NCBI GenBank assembly: GCA_965229715.1 | Contig: CBDDJL010000002.1 | Location: 1,860,001-1,924,000 of the forward strand | From: JAVJST01 sp965229715 | GTDB taxonomy: Bacteria > Pseudomonadota > Alphaproteobacteria > Rhodospirillales > Casp-alpha2 | DNA length: 64,000 nt | Reading direction: 5' to 3' | In this document: positions 1-6,282 of the stretch, one piece after another | Position numbering within the stretch: position 1 is the first letter of the stretch | Layout of the letters: each line of letters begins with the position of its first letter | Notes under the pieces: model-generated | Database searches by the model: none | What the model was told of the DNA's origin: nothing | The model's input: only the letters and a program-made list of their open reading frames with translations | Position numbers and translations under genes: made by a program

Positions 1-821
1 GCCTGCTGCTGACCGCTGATCTCTCCGGTGCATGGGCACAGGGGGCCGGCGACCTCGTCGTCACGCCGACCCGCGTCGTGCTTGAAGGCCGCGAACGCGC
101 TGCGCAGGTCAAGCTCGCCAACCGGGGATCCGCCGCGGCGACGTTCCGCATCTCGCTGATCGCCATGCACATGGACGACAACGGCCAGGTGACTGAGATC
201 GAGCCCGGTGAGCATGGCGTACAAGTCGCCGGCGATATGATCCGCTATGCGCCGCGCCAGATCACCATCGCGCCGGGCGCGACCCAGGTGGTGCGGCTTT
301 CTGTCCGCAAACCGTCCGATCTCGCCGACGGTGAGTACAGGTCCCACATGTTCTTCCGCGCCGTACCGGACGAGAGCGCAGGCCGTAGCGTCGCCGATGA
401 CGATAACCTGCAGGACAACGAGCTTCGCATTCAGTTGATCCCGATCTACGGCATCACCATTCCGGTCATTGTGCGTCACGGCGATCTTGCGGCGACCGCC
501 GGTGTGCAGGACGTTGCCGTTCTCCCCGAGGACGACGACGGACCGGCACGCGTTGTCGCCAATCTGACCCGAGAGGGCACCCAGTCCGTGTTTGGTGATC
601 TGATCGCGACCTACACGCCGGCATCGGGCGGTTCGCCGACGGTCGTCGCGCAGATCACGCGCGTAGCGGTCTACACGCCGAACGACAGCCGCCGTGTCGT
701 CATGCCCCTGCGTCTGCCCGACGGCGTGACCATGGGGCAGGGGACGCTCGACGTCACCTACCGCGCCGTGGCCGAGGACGGCGGCGGCACCCTGGCTTCG
801 ACGTCGATCGCGCTGAACTAG
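1..821 (+). CDS. PapD-like periplasmic pilus chaperone (5' truncated)
   Basis: The reading frame is open from the window edge (first codon at 3), so the true start lies outside. The first residues, read through to position 77, are a hydrophobic stretch ending Ala-Trp-Ala-Gln, which looks like the end of a Sec signal peptide. The mature part begins with an LVVTPTRVVLEGRERAAQV stretch, the Ig-like first strand typical of fimbrial chaperones, followed by a second beta-rich domain. Such chaperones hold fimbrial or spore-coat-like subunits in the periplasm for an usher. No usher or subunit is visible because the window starts here. About 273 codons are present, near full length for the family. Confidence 0.7.
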   Translation, partial: LLLTADLSGAWAQGAGDLVVTPTRVVLEGRERAAQVKLANRGSAAATFRISLIAMHMDDNGQVTEIEPGEHGVQVAGDMIRYAPRQITIAPGATQVVRLSVRKPSDLADGEYRSHMFFRAVPDESAGRSVADDDNLQDNELRIQLIPIYGITIPVIVRHGDLAATAGVQDVAVLPEDDDGPARVVANLTREGTQSVFGDLIATYTPASGGSPTVVAQITRVAVYTPNDSRRVVMPLRLPDGVTMGQGTLDVTYRAVAEDGGGTLASTSIALN

Positions 822-1113
822 ACGCGTTCTCAATCTTCACTGCCTTTCATGCTAGTCCAACCGACGGCTCGTCGGGTCGCTCAGGTTATCCTGAGCGTGT
901 AGGATGTCCGCCCGGTGCAGTCGGAGGCCGGGTTCACCGGCAGCGTTTTTAGGAGCGTGGGTGCCCTGGCGGCTCCGGGGAGGGCGTCGTAGGTGTTCTC
1001 CGGGAGAAGGCGGACCGAGGGCGGGGTATAGCCCGAGGCCTCGGCTCCGCGCTCCCAAAGTCCCACCGGGGCCATTACCTCCCGATGGGCAAAACTGATG
1101 TCGCGCCGGTCGC
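822..1113. other. Intergenic stretch left of dif
   Basis: Apart from a doubtful 78-codon minus-strand ORF (881-1117), I see no coding signal here. It contains a perfect 8-bp inverted repeat with a TTAT loop at 878-897 just after the chaperone gene. Confidence 0.5.
878..897. terminator. Hairpin after the chaperone gene
   Basis: CGCTCAGG and CCTGAGCG flank a TTAT loop, an 8-bp perfect stem. No T-run follows on either strand, so it would be a weak or rho-assisted terminator. It sits 57 bp after the chaperone stop codon. Confidence 0.35.
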
Positions 1114-1117
1114 TCAC
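881..1117 (-). CDS. Hypothetical small protein, doubtful
   Basis: This 78-aa ORF starts with GTG overlapping the stop of the upstream 1114-1452 ORF (GTGA), which suggests translational coupling. I recognise no domain. It lies close to the chromosomal dif site. Its 3' end runs into the 878-897 hairpin. It could be spurious. Confidence 0.3.
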   Translation of the reverse strand: MSDRRDISFAHREVMAPVGLWERGAEASGYTPPSVRLLPENTYDALPGAARAPTLLKTLPVNPASDCTGRTSYTLRIT

Positions 1118-1452
1118 GATAGCACTCCCGGCGTCTTTCGGGCCCGTAGATCGAACAGGCTGATCCCGAGGTTGCGCGCCTCGGCACGGACCTGTTTGAC
1201 GACGTAGGTGACTTGCGCCTTGGAGAGTTGGAGGGCAGTACTCGAACCGGCAACCAACTGGTCGATGACGTGCCGGTCGCGTCGGTTCCTGATCCGGCGA
1301 GTAAGGCGCTTACGATGCTGGGTGATCGCCAGCTTGACCGTCAGCGGATCGGCGCGGAGCTCGTAGGCAACCTCATCGATCTGCTCGGCGCGATGCTGGG
1401 TGCGAGCCGCGCCATGCTGTTCTGGCGCGGCCCACAATCGCCGCCGGAGCAT
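1114..1452 (-). CDS. Putative helix-turn-helix protein next to dif
   Basis: A 112-aa basic protein read from the ATG at 1452. The middle and end carry an R-x-RRD-x-x-VIDQLVAG segment followed by LSKAQVTYVVKQVRAEARNLG, which looks like a recognition-helix arrangement of a DNA-binding protein. It overlaps the preceding 1373-1675 gene by 80 bp in another frame, so either the two genes truly overlap or a frameshift has split one ancestral gene. No function is recognised. Confidence 0.4.
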   Translation of the reverse strand: MLRRRLWAAPEQHGAARTQHRAEQIDEVAYELRADPLTVKLAITQHRKRLTRRIRNRRDRHVIDQLVAGSSTALQLSKAQVTYVVKQVRAEARNLGISLFDLRARKTPGVLS

Positions 1453-1675
1453 CCGATGGGCGGAACCGCCCGAGGGTGTCGAACTCGCGTTTCCGGCGCT
1501 GCTGCCGGTCCTCGATCTGGGCTTGTAACCCGTCGAGATCGAGGGTGCGTTTCGCGCGTTGAGCCTGCTGGATGGCCTTGCCGAGAAGATCGACAACGAG
1601 GTCGCCGTGGCGATCGAGGAGTTCGATCTGCTCGGCTGGGAGGTCCAGCGTGACGGGAACGACGACCTTAGGCAT
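1373..1675 (-). CDS. Hypothetical 100-aa protein adjacent to dif
   Basis: The N-terminal 75 residues look genuinely coding: a VVVPVTLDLPAEQIELLD stretch, then a charged helical segment (DLDGLQAQIEDRQQRRKREF). The last 25 residues are Arg/Ala/Ser-rich and look like out-of-frame reading, so the natural continuation may be in the 1114-1452 frame. The gene starts about 110 bp from dif and reads away from it. Confidence 0.4.
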   Translation of the reverse strand: MPKVVVPVTLDLPAEQIELLDRHGDLVVDLLGKAIQQAQRAKRTLDLDGLQAQIEDRQQRRKREFDTLGRFRPSDAPAAIVGRARTAWRGSHPASRRADR

Positions 1676-1698
1676 GGCCGCCAGCCCGGTCCGAATAC

Positions 1699-1722
1699 GG
1701 GGCCTAGTTCGGGGCCTAGTTC
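1699..1722. repeat. Two tandem 12-bp repeats upstream of the 1675 start
   Basis: GGGGCCTAGTTC occurs twice head to tail between the 1373-1675 gene start and dif. It may be an operator for that gene. Function is unknown. Confidence 0.5.
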
Positions 1723-1786
1723 ACGGTAGCTCGCGGGGTGGCGGGAGTGCTCGGATCGAACAGAGGTCGAACAAAGCAACCTCTTA

Positions 1787-1814
1787 AACGCGCATAATAT
1801 ATATTATGGCAAAT
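1787..1814 (+). other. dif: dif / attL site (XerC arm, TATATA core, XerD arm)
   Basis: The 28 bp divide into AACGCGCATAA (XerC arm), TATATA (centre) and TTATGGCAAAT (XerD arm). Against E. coli dif (GGTGCGCATAA TGTATA TTATGTTAAAT, from memory) this matches 8/11, 5/6 and 9/11. It is a complete dif-type site and should still serve chromosome dimer resolution. If the neighbouring provirus entered by Xer recombination, the XerC arm is host DNA and the XerD arm came from the phage. This also puts the replication terminus in this window. Confidence 0.88.
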
Positions 1815-1907
1815 TCAAATACCGCCGCCGGATCAACGATTTAATCCGCAAGGCTATGATGTGGCTCACAGTTTGGCGGTTCGCTTCCGGCCTATACTGG
1901 TCGGTTC

Positions 1908-2534
1908 ATGACCCTCTTCGCGTACGCACAACGGTTACCCCCTGAGACCATGCGCCACTATGCGCAAGACCTACGCACCCTGGCCGCGTCAATCGATGCG
2001 GCGGCAGCGCAGAAAGAACGCTTGGCGGCCTCCGCGCGCGACCAACGCGAGAAACGCCGGGCGCACAAGAAGCGCGTCGAGACGGTCGCGAACATGATGC
2101 TAGAGGGTCGCTGCGATCACACCATCGCCCAAGCCATCGGCCGACCCGAAAGCGCCGTTGACGTGTTCAAGGCGGAAGCGCTCAAGCACATCCGCACGGA
2201 CGAGAGGATCAGGCGCAACCGGCGGATCGTGGATTTGTGGAAATCGGGCGCGAGCAATCCCGACATCGCCGCCGCAGTCGGCCTGCACGTCGGATCGGTC
2301 AAGCGTATTCTGAGAGACTACCGCCTCAATATCCAGACCACGCCGACGAGAACGGCGACGAGCAGCGCATACGACAACGCCGAGACATCCGGTTTGATCA
2401 AGCGAAAGTCGATATCGAACGGTTCGGCGAACGGATCGTCGGGCAGCTCCGGCGCGGCCGGCGGCAACGGCGGCAAGCGTCGCCGGCCTTCCGGCGGCAG
2501 CCTGCGGAAGATGTCGAACGCCGTCACGGGCTAA
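1908..2534 (+). CDS. Phage helix-turn-helix regulator, left end
   Basis: This 208-aa protein has an N-terminal helical basic region (residues 20-65) and a HTH-like segment near residues 100-140, where RRNRRIVDLWKSGASNPDIA is followed by AAVGLHVGSVKRILRDYR. This resembles a MerR/resolvase-type recognition module. The last 65 residues are Ser/Gly/Arg-rich and of low complexity; they overlap the convergent 2318-2527 membrane-protein gene. A TATACT hexamer ends 9 bp before the ATG and there is no clear ribosome-binding site, so the mRNA may be leaderless. In the circular genome it lies directly downstream of the other regulator (12523). It may be a late-gene activator or repressor partner. Confidence 0.6.
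   Translation: MTLFAYAQRLPPETMRHYAQDLRTLAASIDAAAAQKERLAASARDQREKRRAHKKRVETVANMMLEGRCDHTIAQAIGRPESAVDVFKAEALKHIRTDERIRRNRRIVDLWKSGASNPDIAAAVGLHVGSVKRILRDYRLNIQTTPTRTATSSAYDNAETSGLIKRKSISNGSANGSSGSSGAAGGNGGKRRRPSGGSLRKMSNAVTG
2318..2527 (-). CDS. Small phage membrane protein, C-terminal TM
   Basis: This 69-aa protein (GTG start) has a Pro-rich soluble N-terminus and one TM helix near residues 49-66 (ALSYALLVAVLVGVVW) ending in Arg-Arg. It is the last gene of the long minus-strand operon and follows the 33-aa TM protein by 3 bp. Its whole length is antisense to the 3' part of the 1908-2534 gene. Small single-TM proteins of this shape populate the internal membrane of PM2-like virions; that role is inferred. 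Confidence 0.6.
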   Translation of the reverse strand: MTAFDIFRRLPPEGRRRLPPLPPAAPELPDDPFAEPFDIDFRLIKPDVSALSYALLVAVLVGVVWILRR

Positions 2535-2632
2535 CCGCGCCACACCAGCCACGCCAGCAAGGCGAGAACGGCGACGCCGAGCAGCGCCCCGCGTTCCGCC
2601 CTGCCGAACGTGTCGAGAAAACCGAAACCCAC
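2531..2632 (-). CDS. 33-aa single-TM phage protein
   Basis: The GTG-started 33-codon frame encodes a short amphipathic head and one TM helix (GALLGVAVLALLAWLVW) ending Arg-Gly. It starts 3 bp after the stop of the 44-aa basic protein and ends 3 bp before the next start, so it fits the operon with no spare space. It is likely a virion membrane or lysis peptide. It is too short for most gene callers. Confidence 0.5.
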   Translation of the reverse strand: MGFGFLDTFGRAERGALLGVAVLALLAWLVWRG

Positions 2633-2635
2633 CGA

Positions 2636-2770
2636 TCAGCCCTTGGCGCGAACCGGTCGACCGCCGCCCTTCGGATAGCGCCAGCCCTTTTTAAGTTTTT
2701 TGGTGCCGGCCTTGAACGGTGAGTTTTTGCCGCCGGTCGAGCGGCGCGACCTGTGTTTCTTGCGGGCCAT
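2636..2770 (-). CDS. 44-aa highly basic phage protein
   Basis: The protein starts MARKKHRSRRS and is about one third Lys/Arg with several Gly. A GGAGG ribosome-binding site lies 6 nt before the ATG at 2770, which fixes this start over a longer in-frame option. It is probably a DNA-binding or packaging-associated peptide of the virion interior, comparable in style to the very small basic proteins of PM2-like phages. That role is inferred only from composition and context. Confidence 0.6.
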   Translation of the reverse strand: MARKKHRSRRSTGGKNSPFKAGTKKLKKGWRYPKGGGRPVRAKG

Positions 2771-2786
2771 GAAAACCTCCATACGT

Positions 2787-3185
2787 TTACCCATCGGATT
2801 TGCCTTTCCATAGTTTGATGCCCTTCTCCGCCGAGCGGCCGACGACATAGCCGCCGAGACCGATCTGAATCAGTCGCATCAGTTCCAATTCCACCGCTTC
2901 TGAAACGCCCGGCGCGGTGAAGCCGAGCCACTTGGCGACAACCAGCGCGACGAACGTCAACATGGTCAGCGGTCGCCAGTTCCTTTGCAGCCAGCTTTCG
3001 CCGCCGGCCTCGGCGCGGATAATCGACGCCGCCTCCTGTAGCTCTTTCAGCTGACCCGCCAGCGCCAATTCTTCCAGCCGTGCCTTGATCGCGTTGGCTT
3101 GGTCCTTGTCCTCGACGGCCTGATCGACGGCCGAAAACAGACCCTTGATGATCGGCGCGCCCAATGTGGTGAGAAGACCGATCAT
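2787..3185 (-). CDS. 3TM-type phage holin
   Basis: This 132-aa protein has an N-terminal hydrophobic helix (residues 1-20), a charged coiled region rich in Lys/Glu/Ala (25-60), the segment ESWLQRNWRPLTMLTFVALVV and further C-terminal hydrophobic stretches. The SWLQRNWRP-TM pattern is typical of the GTA/phage 3TM holin family (PF11351). Holins permeabilise the inner membrane so that the lysin can reach the wall. The ATG overlaps the previous stop (ATGA at 3182-3185). It lies in one overlap chain with the lysin at 3572-4036. Confidence 0.75.
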   Translation of the reverse strand: MIGLLTTLGAPIIKGLFSAVDQAVEDKDQANAIKARLEELALAGQLKELQEAASIIRAEAGGESWLQRNWRPLTMLTFVALVVAKWLGFTAPGVSEAVELELMRLIQIGLGGYVVGRSAEKGIKLWKGKSDG

Positions 3186-3349
3186 CGGCCTAGCTCCTGC
3201 TTTTCCTCTAACGCGATCACGCGCCGAAACAGCGCCTTGATTTCGGTCAGGGCAACGCCGAGACGGAAGAATATAGCGGTCAGCAAGCCAAGCTGCGCGG
3301 CGGCATAGACCGTGGCAATCATGAGCATGACCGGTTCCGTAATCGTCAT
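3182..3349 (-). CDS. 55-aa phage membrane protein in lysis cluster
   Basis: The protein has one long hydrophobic segment (residues 6-33) followed by a charged helix ending KALFRRVIALEEKQELGR. This spanin- or holin-accessory-like shape matches small proteins beside phage lysins. Its start (3349) overlaps the stop of the upstream 57-aa protein by ATGA, and its own stop overlaps the holin start in the same way. Confidence 0.6.
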   Translation of the reverse strand: MTITEPVMLMIATVYAAAQLGLLTAIFFRLGVALTEIKALFRRVIALEEKQELGR

Positions 3350-3519
3350 CGCGCGCGCCGCCAGAGCCAGACCGCGCCCCACAAACCAGCGACCGCGAAC
3401 AGCAGAAACGTAATCCGGCTTTCCCGGTCCGCCGCCGGATCGTCCTCGGGCCGGGTCGCATAGGCGAAGCCCAACGCGCCGGTCAGCAGCCACGCCAGCG
3501 GTTTGAGAAGAAAGGTCAT
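3346..3519 (-). CDS. 57-aa two-TM phage protein in lysis cluster
   Basis: I read this frame directly: two hydrophobic helices (residues 3-20 and about 37-53) are separated by an acidic/basic loop (TRPEDDPAADRESR), and the end is basic (WRRRAR-like). ATGA overlaps join it to both neighbours. It is probably a lysis accessory or internal-membrane protein. Confidence 0.5.
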   Translation of the reverse strand: MTFLLKPLAWLLTGALGFAYATRPEDDPAADRESRITFLLFAVAGLWGAVWLWRRAR

Positions 3520-3575
3520 GTGAGATACCGCCTCAACAGATGCGCCAGCCAGAAAATATCGGCAGTGACCGTCAT
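3516..3575 (-). CDS. 19-aa micro-ORF linking lysin and TM genes
   Basis: A 19-codon frame (MTVTADIFWLAHLLRRYLT) starts in an ATGA overlap with the lysin stop and ends in an ATGA overlap with the next gene. It fills the gap exactly, so it is either a leader that keeps translation coupled along the operon or a real micropeptide. Confidence 0.35.
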   Translation of the reverse strand: MTVTADIFWLAHLLRRYLT

Positions 3576-4036
3576 GCGACGGTGCCGAACCGGTGATTGC
3601 CGATCACGGCGGTTTCGGTGAAATGCTCCGCCCAGCGCGGCGTAACCACATGCGGATTGTAGTAATGATCGGCGCCGCCGGTCGGGTCTTCGAGTTCACC
3701 GCGGATGGCGCGACCGGCAATTTCCCACGCCAGTTCGAAAACCGGGTCGCCCTGCCCCGGCGCTTTTGACGATATAAGATCCCGGTTCGGATCGCCCTCA
3801 TTCCAGACCGAAAACTGATAAGGCGTCTTCGCGACGGAAATAACCTCGTCACCCCACCAGCCGCCGACAAGCGTCCGGTTCATGATCACGGCCGCGACCG
3901 CTTCCATCCCTTTGCGGCCTTCGCCGCGCGCCTCGCCATAGATCGTTTGCGCCAGTATCAATTGAGCGTCCATGAGCCTTTTCCTCCACAACAGGACCGC
4001 CGCCGCCATGGCGAGCAGTCCGATCAACCTGTTCAC
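3572..4036 (-). CDS. Phage lysin, SleB/Hydrolase_2 family, membrane-anchored
   Basis: From the GTG at 4036 the protein has 154 residues. An N-terminal signal-anchor helix (3-18) is followed by a cell-wall hydrolase domain: QTIYGEARGEG near residue 30-40 (the Glu of YGEAR is the likely catalytic residue), AAVIMNR, YQFSVWNEGDP, and a DHYYNP segment. This is the SleB/CwlJ (PF07486) pattern; such enzymes cut peptidoglycan. The GTG overlaps the upstream stop (GTGA). A later ATG would remove the anchor. Placing the lysin beside a 3TM holin makes a complete lysis cassette. Confidence 0.8.
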   Translation of the reverse strand: MNRLIGLLAMAAAVLLWRKRLMDAQLILAQTIYGEARGEGRKGMEAVAAVIMNRTLVGGWWGDEVISVAKTPYQFSVWNEGDPNRDLISSKAPGQGDPVFELAWEIAGRAIRGELEDPTGGADHYYNPHVVTPRWAEHFTETAVIGNHRFGTVA

Positions 4037-4353
4037 ACCAACCCGGCGCGTTCGGTGCGCAGCGCCGCCGCCTCCGTCTCCAACGCCGCCAGCTTGTCGG
4101 TATCGGCCACGACCGCCGCCCCGGCGGCAACCGCGCGCGCCGGGCGCAGCCCTTCCATGTCGATTTCGACAAGCCGCGCGTCGATTTCCGAGACCCGCAT
4201 GGCCGGCGTCGTCTGCCACGCCGCGCCGTCCCATACCATGCGCCCGTCGCGCGGCGCGGTTTCCGTAAACCCGACCGCGCCGGGCTGGCCGTCCTGCGTG
4301 TCATCAGTAGCCGCGATCAGCACGCCCCCCGCATCATAATGAAACCGTGTCAT
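4033..4353 (-). CDS. Hypothetical phage protein with C-terminal coiled coil
   Basis: This 106-aa protein has a beta-rich first half (MTRFHYDAGGVLIA, then VWDGAAWQTTP) that resembles short tail-fibre-assembly or adhesin-tip proteins, and an Ala/Glu/Leu-rich helix at the end. The start at 4353 is supported by an AAAGGA ribosome-binding site and an ATGA overlap with the upstream gene. Since the virus has no tail, a spike or vertex accessory role is possible. Confidence 0.5.
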   Translation of the reverse strand: MTRFHYDAGGVLIAATDDTQDGQPGAVGFTETAPRDGRMVWDGAAWQTTPAMRVSEIDARLVEIDMEGLRPARAVAAGAAVVADTDKLAALETEAAALRTERAGLV

Positions 4354-4718
4354 GTGCCGTTTCCTTTCCATGCCCGGACAATCATCCGCCAGTCGCCCAC
4401 CGTGATGTTTATTCCGGTGTTCGTGTTCTTTTGAGGAACTTGTATAGCCAACCCTTGATTGACCGTAATGTCGGTCGCATCCTTAATCGTGCGAACTCCT
4501 GCATTGCCGGAGTTTTCGGCATCCGCACAAACAATGATTTCATCGTCAACCGCGTAACCGTTATTCGCCGTTTTGCAACGTAGCGATGTCTGCACAAGGC
4601 CGGGACGAACACCGAGACCATGCGCCAAAATCAAGCGCGCCGAGAAGGTTACAGTCTGCTCGCCACTATCGTAGTTCGGCTTGCCGAGTGCCGGGACCGG
4701 TGTCGAAAACTGGCCCAT
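4350..4718 (-). CDS. Putative virion surface protein
   Basis: This 122-aa protein is predicted to be mostly beta strands (TVTFSARLILAHGLG, DEIIVCADAENSG, GINITVGDWRMIVRAW) and has no TM segment. Its start overlaps the stop of the upstream 187-aa gene (TGATG). Together they are the only larger non-membrane proteins between the capsid and lysis genes, so they are the best candidates for the receptor-binding spike or penton. No family is recognised. Confidence 0.5.
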   Translation of the reverse strand: MGQFSTPVPALGKPNYDSGEQTVTFSARLILAHGLGVRPGLVQTSLRCKTANNGYAVDDEIIVCADAENSGNAGVRTIKDATDITVNQGLAIQVPQKNTNTGINITVGDWRMIVRAWKGNGT

Positions 4719-5281
4719 CACGAAGTCTCCGAATACATGTAGGACTGGTTCGCGCCGGTATCGTTGCGGACCTGAACCGCCGCCGACGTGTGCTCGGCCC
4801 ACGACTGGCCCGGCTGCAACCAGCCGAACGTGTTGCCCGCACTATCGCGGAGCGCCAGATTGTCGGTGTTCGCGGGATCGGCCATCACGGTCAACACTTT
4901 GCGCGACACGTTCGCCGCGATGGTGTCGTGCCCGCCGGTCGCGCGCACGGTGACGCCGGAGCCGGTCAGCGTGGCGCGCGCGTCCTCGCTCGTGTTGATT
5001 GTGCCGGATGCGGTCAGGCGATCATCGGTCACAGCCTTTTCGGCAACGGCCAGTTCAACGGTGTTCGCGCCACCGGAGGTATCCTCGATCCTGATCTTTG
5101 TAAACTCGTTCATCGTCTCGACGCCGACGCCAACCGGCAAATCGTAAGTGTCGAAACTGTCAACGCCGACATCGACCGATCCGGTCGCCGAGAGAAGACG
5201 ATAGAACCGGCCGGCCAAATGCAGCGTTAGCCCTTCATTGGCCGCAAGGTTGTAAATCAGTTTTGTATACGGGGTCGCCAT
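4718..5281 (-). CDS. Putative spike or vertex protein
   Basis: A 187-aa beta-rich protein starting MATPYTKLIYNLAANEG; the 5281 ATG is preceded by an AGAGGT ribosome-binding site. It includes IRIEDTSGGANTVELAV and ALRDSAGNTFGWLQPGQSW segments, reminiscent of phage decoration or receptor-binding proteins. In PM2 the pentameric spike P1 is a separate soluble protein; this gene or 4350-4718 would fill that place here. That is inference from position, not homology. Confidence 0.5.
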   Translation of the reverse strand: MATPYTKLIYNLAANEGLTLHLAGRFYRLLSATGSVDVGVDSFDTYDLPVGVGVETMNEFTKIRIEDTSGGANTVELAVAEKAVTDDRLTASGTINTSEDARATLTGSGVTVRATGGHDTIAANVSRKVLTVMADPANTDNLALRDSAGNTFGWLQPGQSWAEHTSAAVQVRNDTGANQSYMYSETS

Positions 5282-5285
5282 GGGC

Positions 5286-5648
5286 CTACCTCTTTTTGCC
5301 AAAGATCACGGCCGCAATCGCGACCACGATGCCGAACGCTACGCCGGCCTTGATGATCAGTTCCGAGACTTCCTTGATGTCGCTTTCCGCCTGTTCGCGC
5401 AGGACTGCATTGTTTTCTTTCACAACCTCGCCAAAACTGTCCGTCACCGTCTTGACCGTCTTCGCCGCCGCGTCGAGACCGGCTTCCAAAATGCCGGCCG
5501 CGCCCTCGATCACCCCGAAATCCGTCAACGTGACCTCGGCACCGGCACCCACGCCCAAACCGCCCTCGCCCACCGTCACCCGGTTATCTTCCGTGTTCGT
5601 CGTCGTCTTCGTGCTGGAAGACGACGACGATGACGACCGTCCGCCCAT
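5286..5648 (-). CDS. Phage membrane protein, Ser-rich N-terminus and C-terminal TM
   Basis: The 120-aa protein begins with a run of eight Ser after MGGR, continues with a Gly/Ala-rich region and an acidic helix (VKENNAVLREQAESDIKEVSEL), and ends with a TM helix (GVAFGIVVAIAAVIFG) plus KKR. The soluble part would face the capsid and the tail would sit in the internal lipid membrane. Neighbours 6048-6278 and 6283-6597 have the same C-terminal-anchor layout. Confidence 0.65.
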   Translation of the reverse strand: MGGRSSSSSSSSTKTTTNTEDNRVTVGEGGLGVGAGAEVTLTDFGVIEGAAGILEAGLDAAAKTVKTVTDSFGEVVKENNAVLREQAESDIKEVSELIIKAGVAFGIVVAIAAVIFGKKR

Positions 5649-5649
5649 G

Positions 5650-6066
5650 TCACAGGGCCTTGCGCATCACGGTCTCGGCCTTGGAAAAACCGGACCGGCG
5701 CATCGCGCGCAGCCGCGCCCCATCGGTCAAATGCGCGCGCATTGTCGAGCAGCCGAGCGAACGGCCTAGTTTTTCGATGGCCGGCATGGCCATTCGGAGC
5801 GCGCGCGGTTCGCGACCGATTGCCGCGCCGGACTGGATTACCAGTTCGCGCGTGCCGCCGAAGTTTTCGACCCACAGAACCAGCCAGCCCAACCGCTCAT
5901 TACCAGCGGTCACAAGATAGAGCGTTGCCGTGCCGCTTTCGATTTCATGTTGGAGATCGCCCAACGTATAAGTCGGATCGTTGCCGGTCGCACCGGCCAG
6001 TGCGCTCTCGGCTTCCTCGCTCCACGCGGCCGGTTCCATGATCACGGTTACTTTTTGGTCAGCCAT
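5650..6066 (-). CDS. Phage GNAT-fold protein
   Basis: The 138-aa protein ends with LRAMRRSGFSKAETVMRKAL, the usual last helix-strand of GNAT acetyltransferases, and has central strands (TATLYLVTAGNERLGWLVLWV). The pyrophosphate-binding Q/RxxGxG/A loop is weak (AAIGREPRALRMA), so it may not be catalytic. GNAT-like proteins occur in phages as modifiers of host proteins or as structural pieces. An acetyltransferase within the structural block of a PM2-like phage is unusual. Confidence 0.55.
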   Translation of the reverse strand: MADQKVTVIMEPAAWSEEAESALAGATGNDPTYTLGDLQHEIESGTATLYLVTAGNERLGWLVLWVENFGGTRELVIQSGAAIGREPRALRMAMPAIEKLGRSLGCSTMRAHLTDGARLRAMRRSGFSKAETVMRKAL

Positions 6067-6278
6067 ATCACCACCACGAGAATGAGACCGGCGATTGCCA
6101 GCCCGCTTGAAATGACGCCGCCGGTCGCGCTACCGACCGTGACGGGCGCAAACTCGACTTGTACCCGCGTGTCGGAGAACAGATCGGCCGACGATTGCGA
6201 GCGCGCATCGCCGCCCGTGATCGAGGGAAGACCGGCTTCCGAGAACGGATCGAAGCCGACCGGAACCGGCGTGACCAT
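6048..6278 (-). CDS. 76-aa phage membrane protein, C-terminal TM
   Basis: The N-terminus is soluble and Ser/Gly-rich; one TM helix (GVISSGLAIAGLILVVVIWL) is followed by TKK. It overlaps the GNAT gene start by 19 bp. It is likely one of the virion internal membrane proteins. Confidence 0.65.
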   Translation of the reverse strand: MVTPVPVGFDPFSEAGLPSITGGDARSQSSADLFSDTRVQVEFAPVTVGSATGGVISSGLAIAGLILVVVIWLTKK

Positions 6279-6282
6279 GACG

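Noticed and set aside
2524..2931. Minus-strand 135-aa ORF
   Set aside because: It covers the 33-aa and 44-aa phage genes in another frame and is Arg/Trp/Ser-rich in the manner of a shadow frame.
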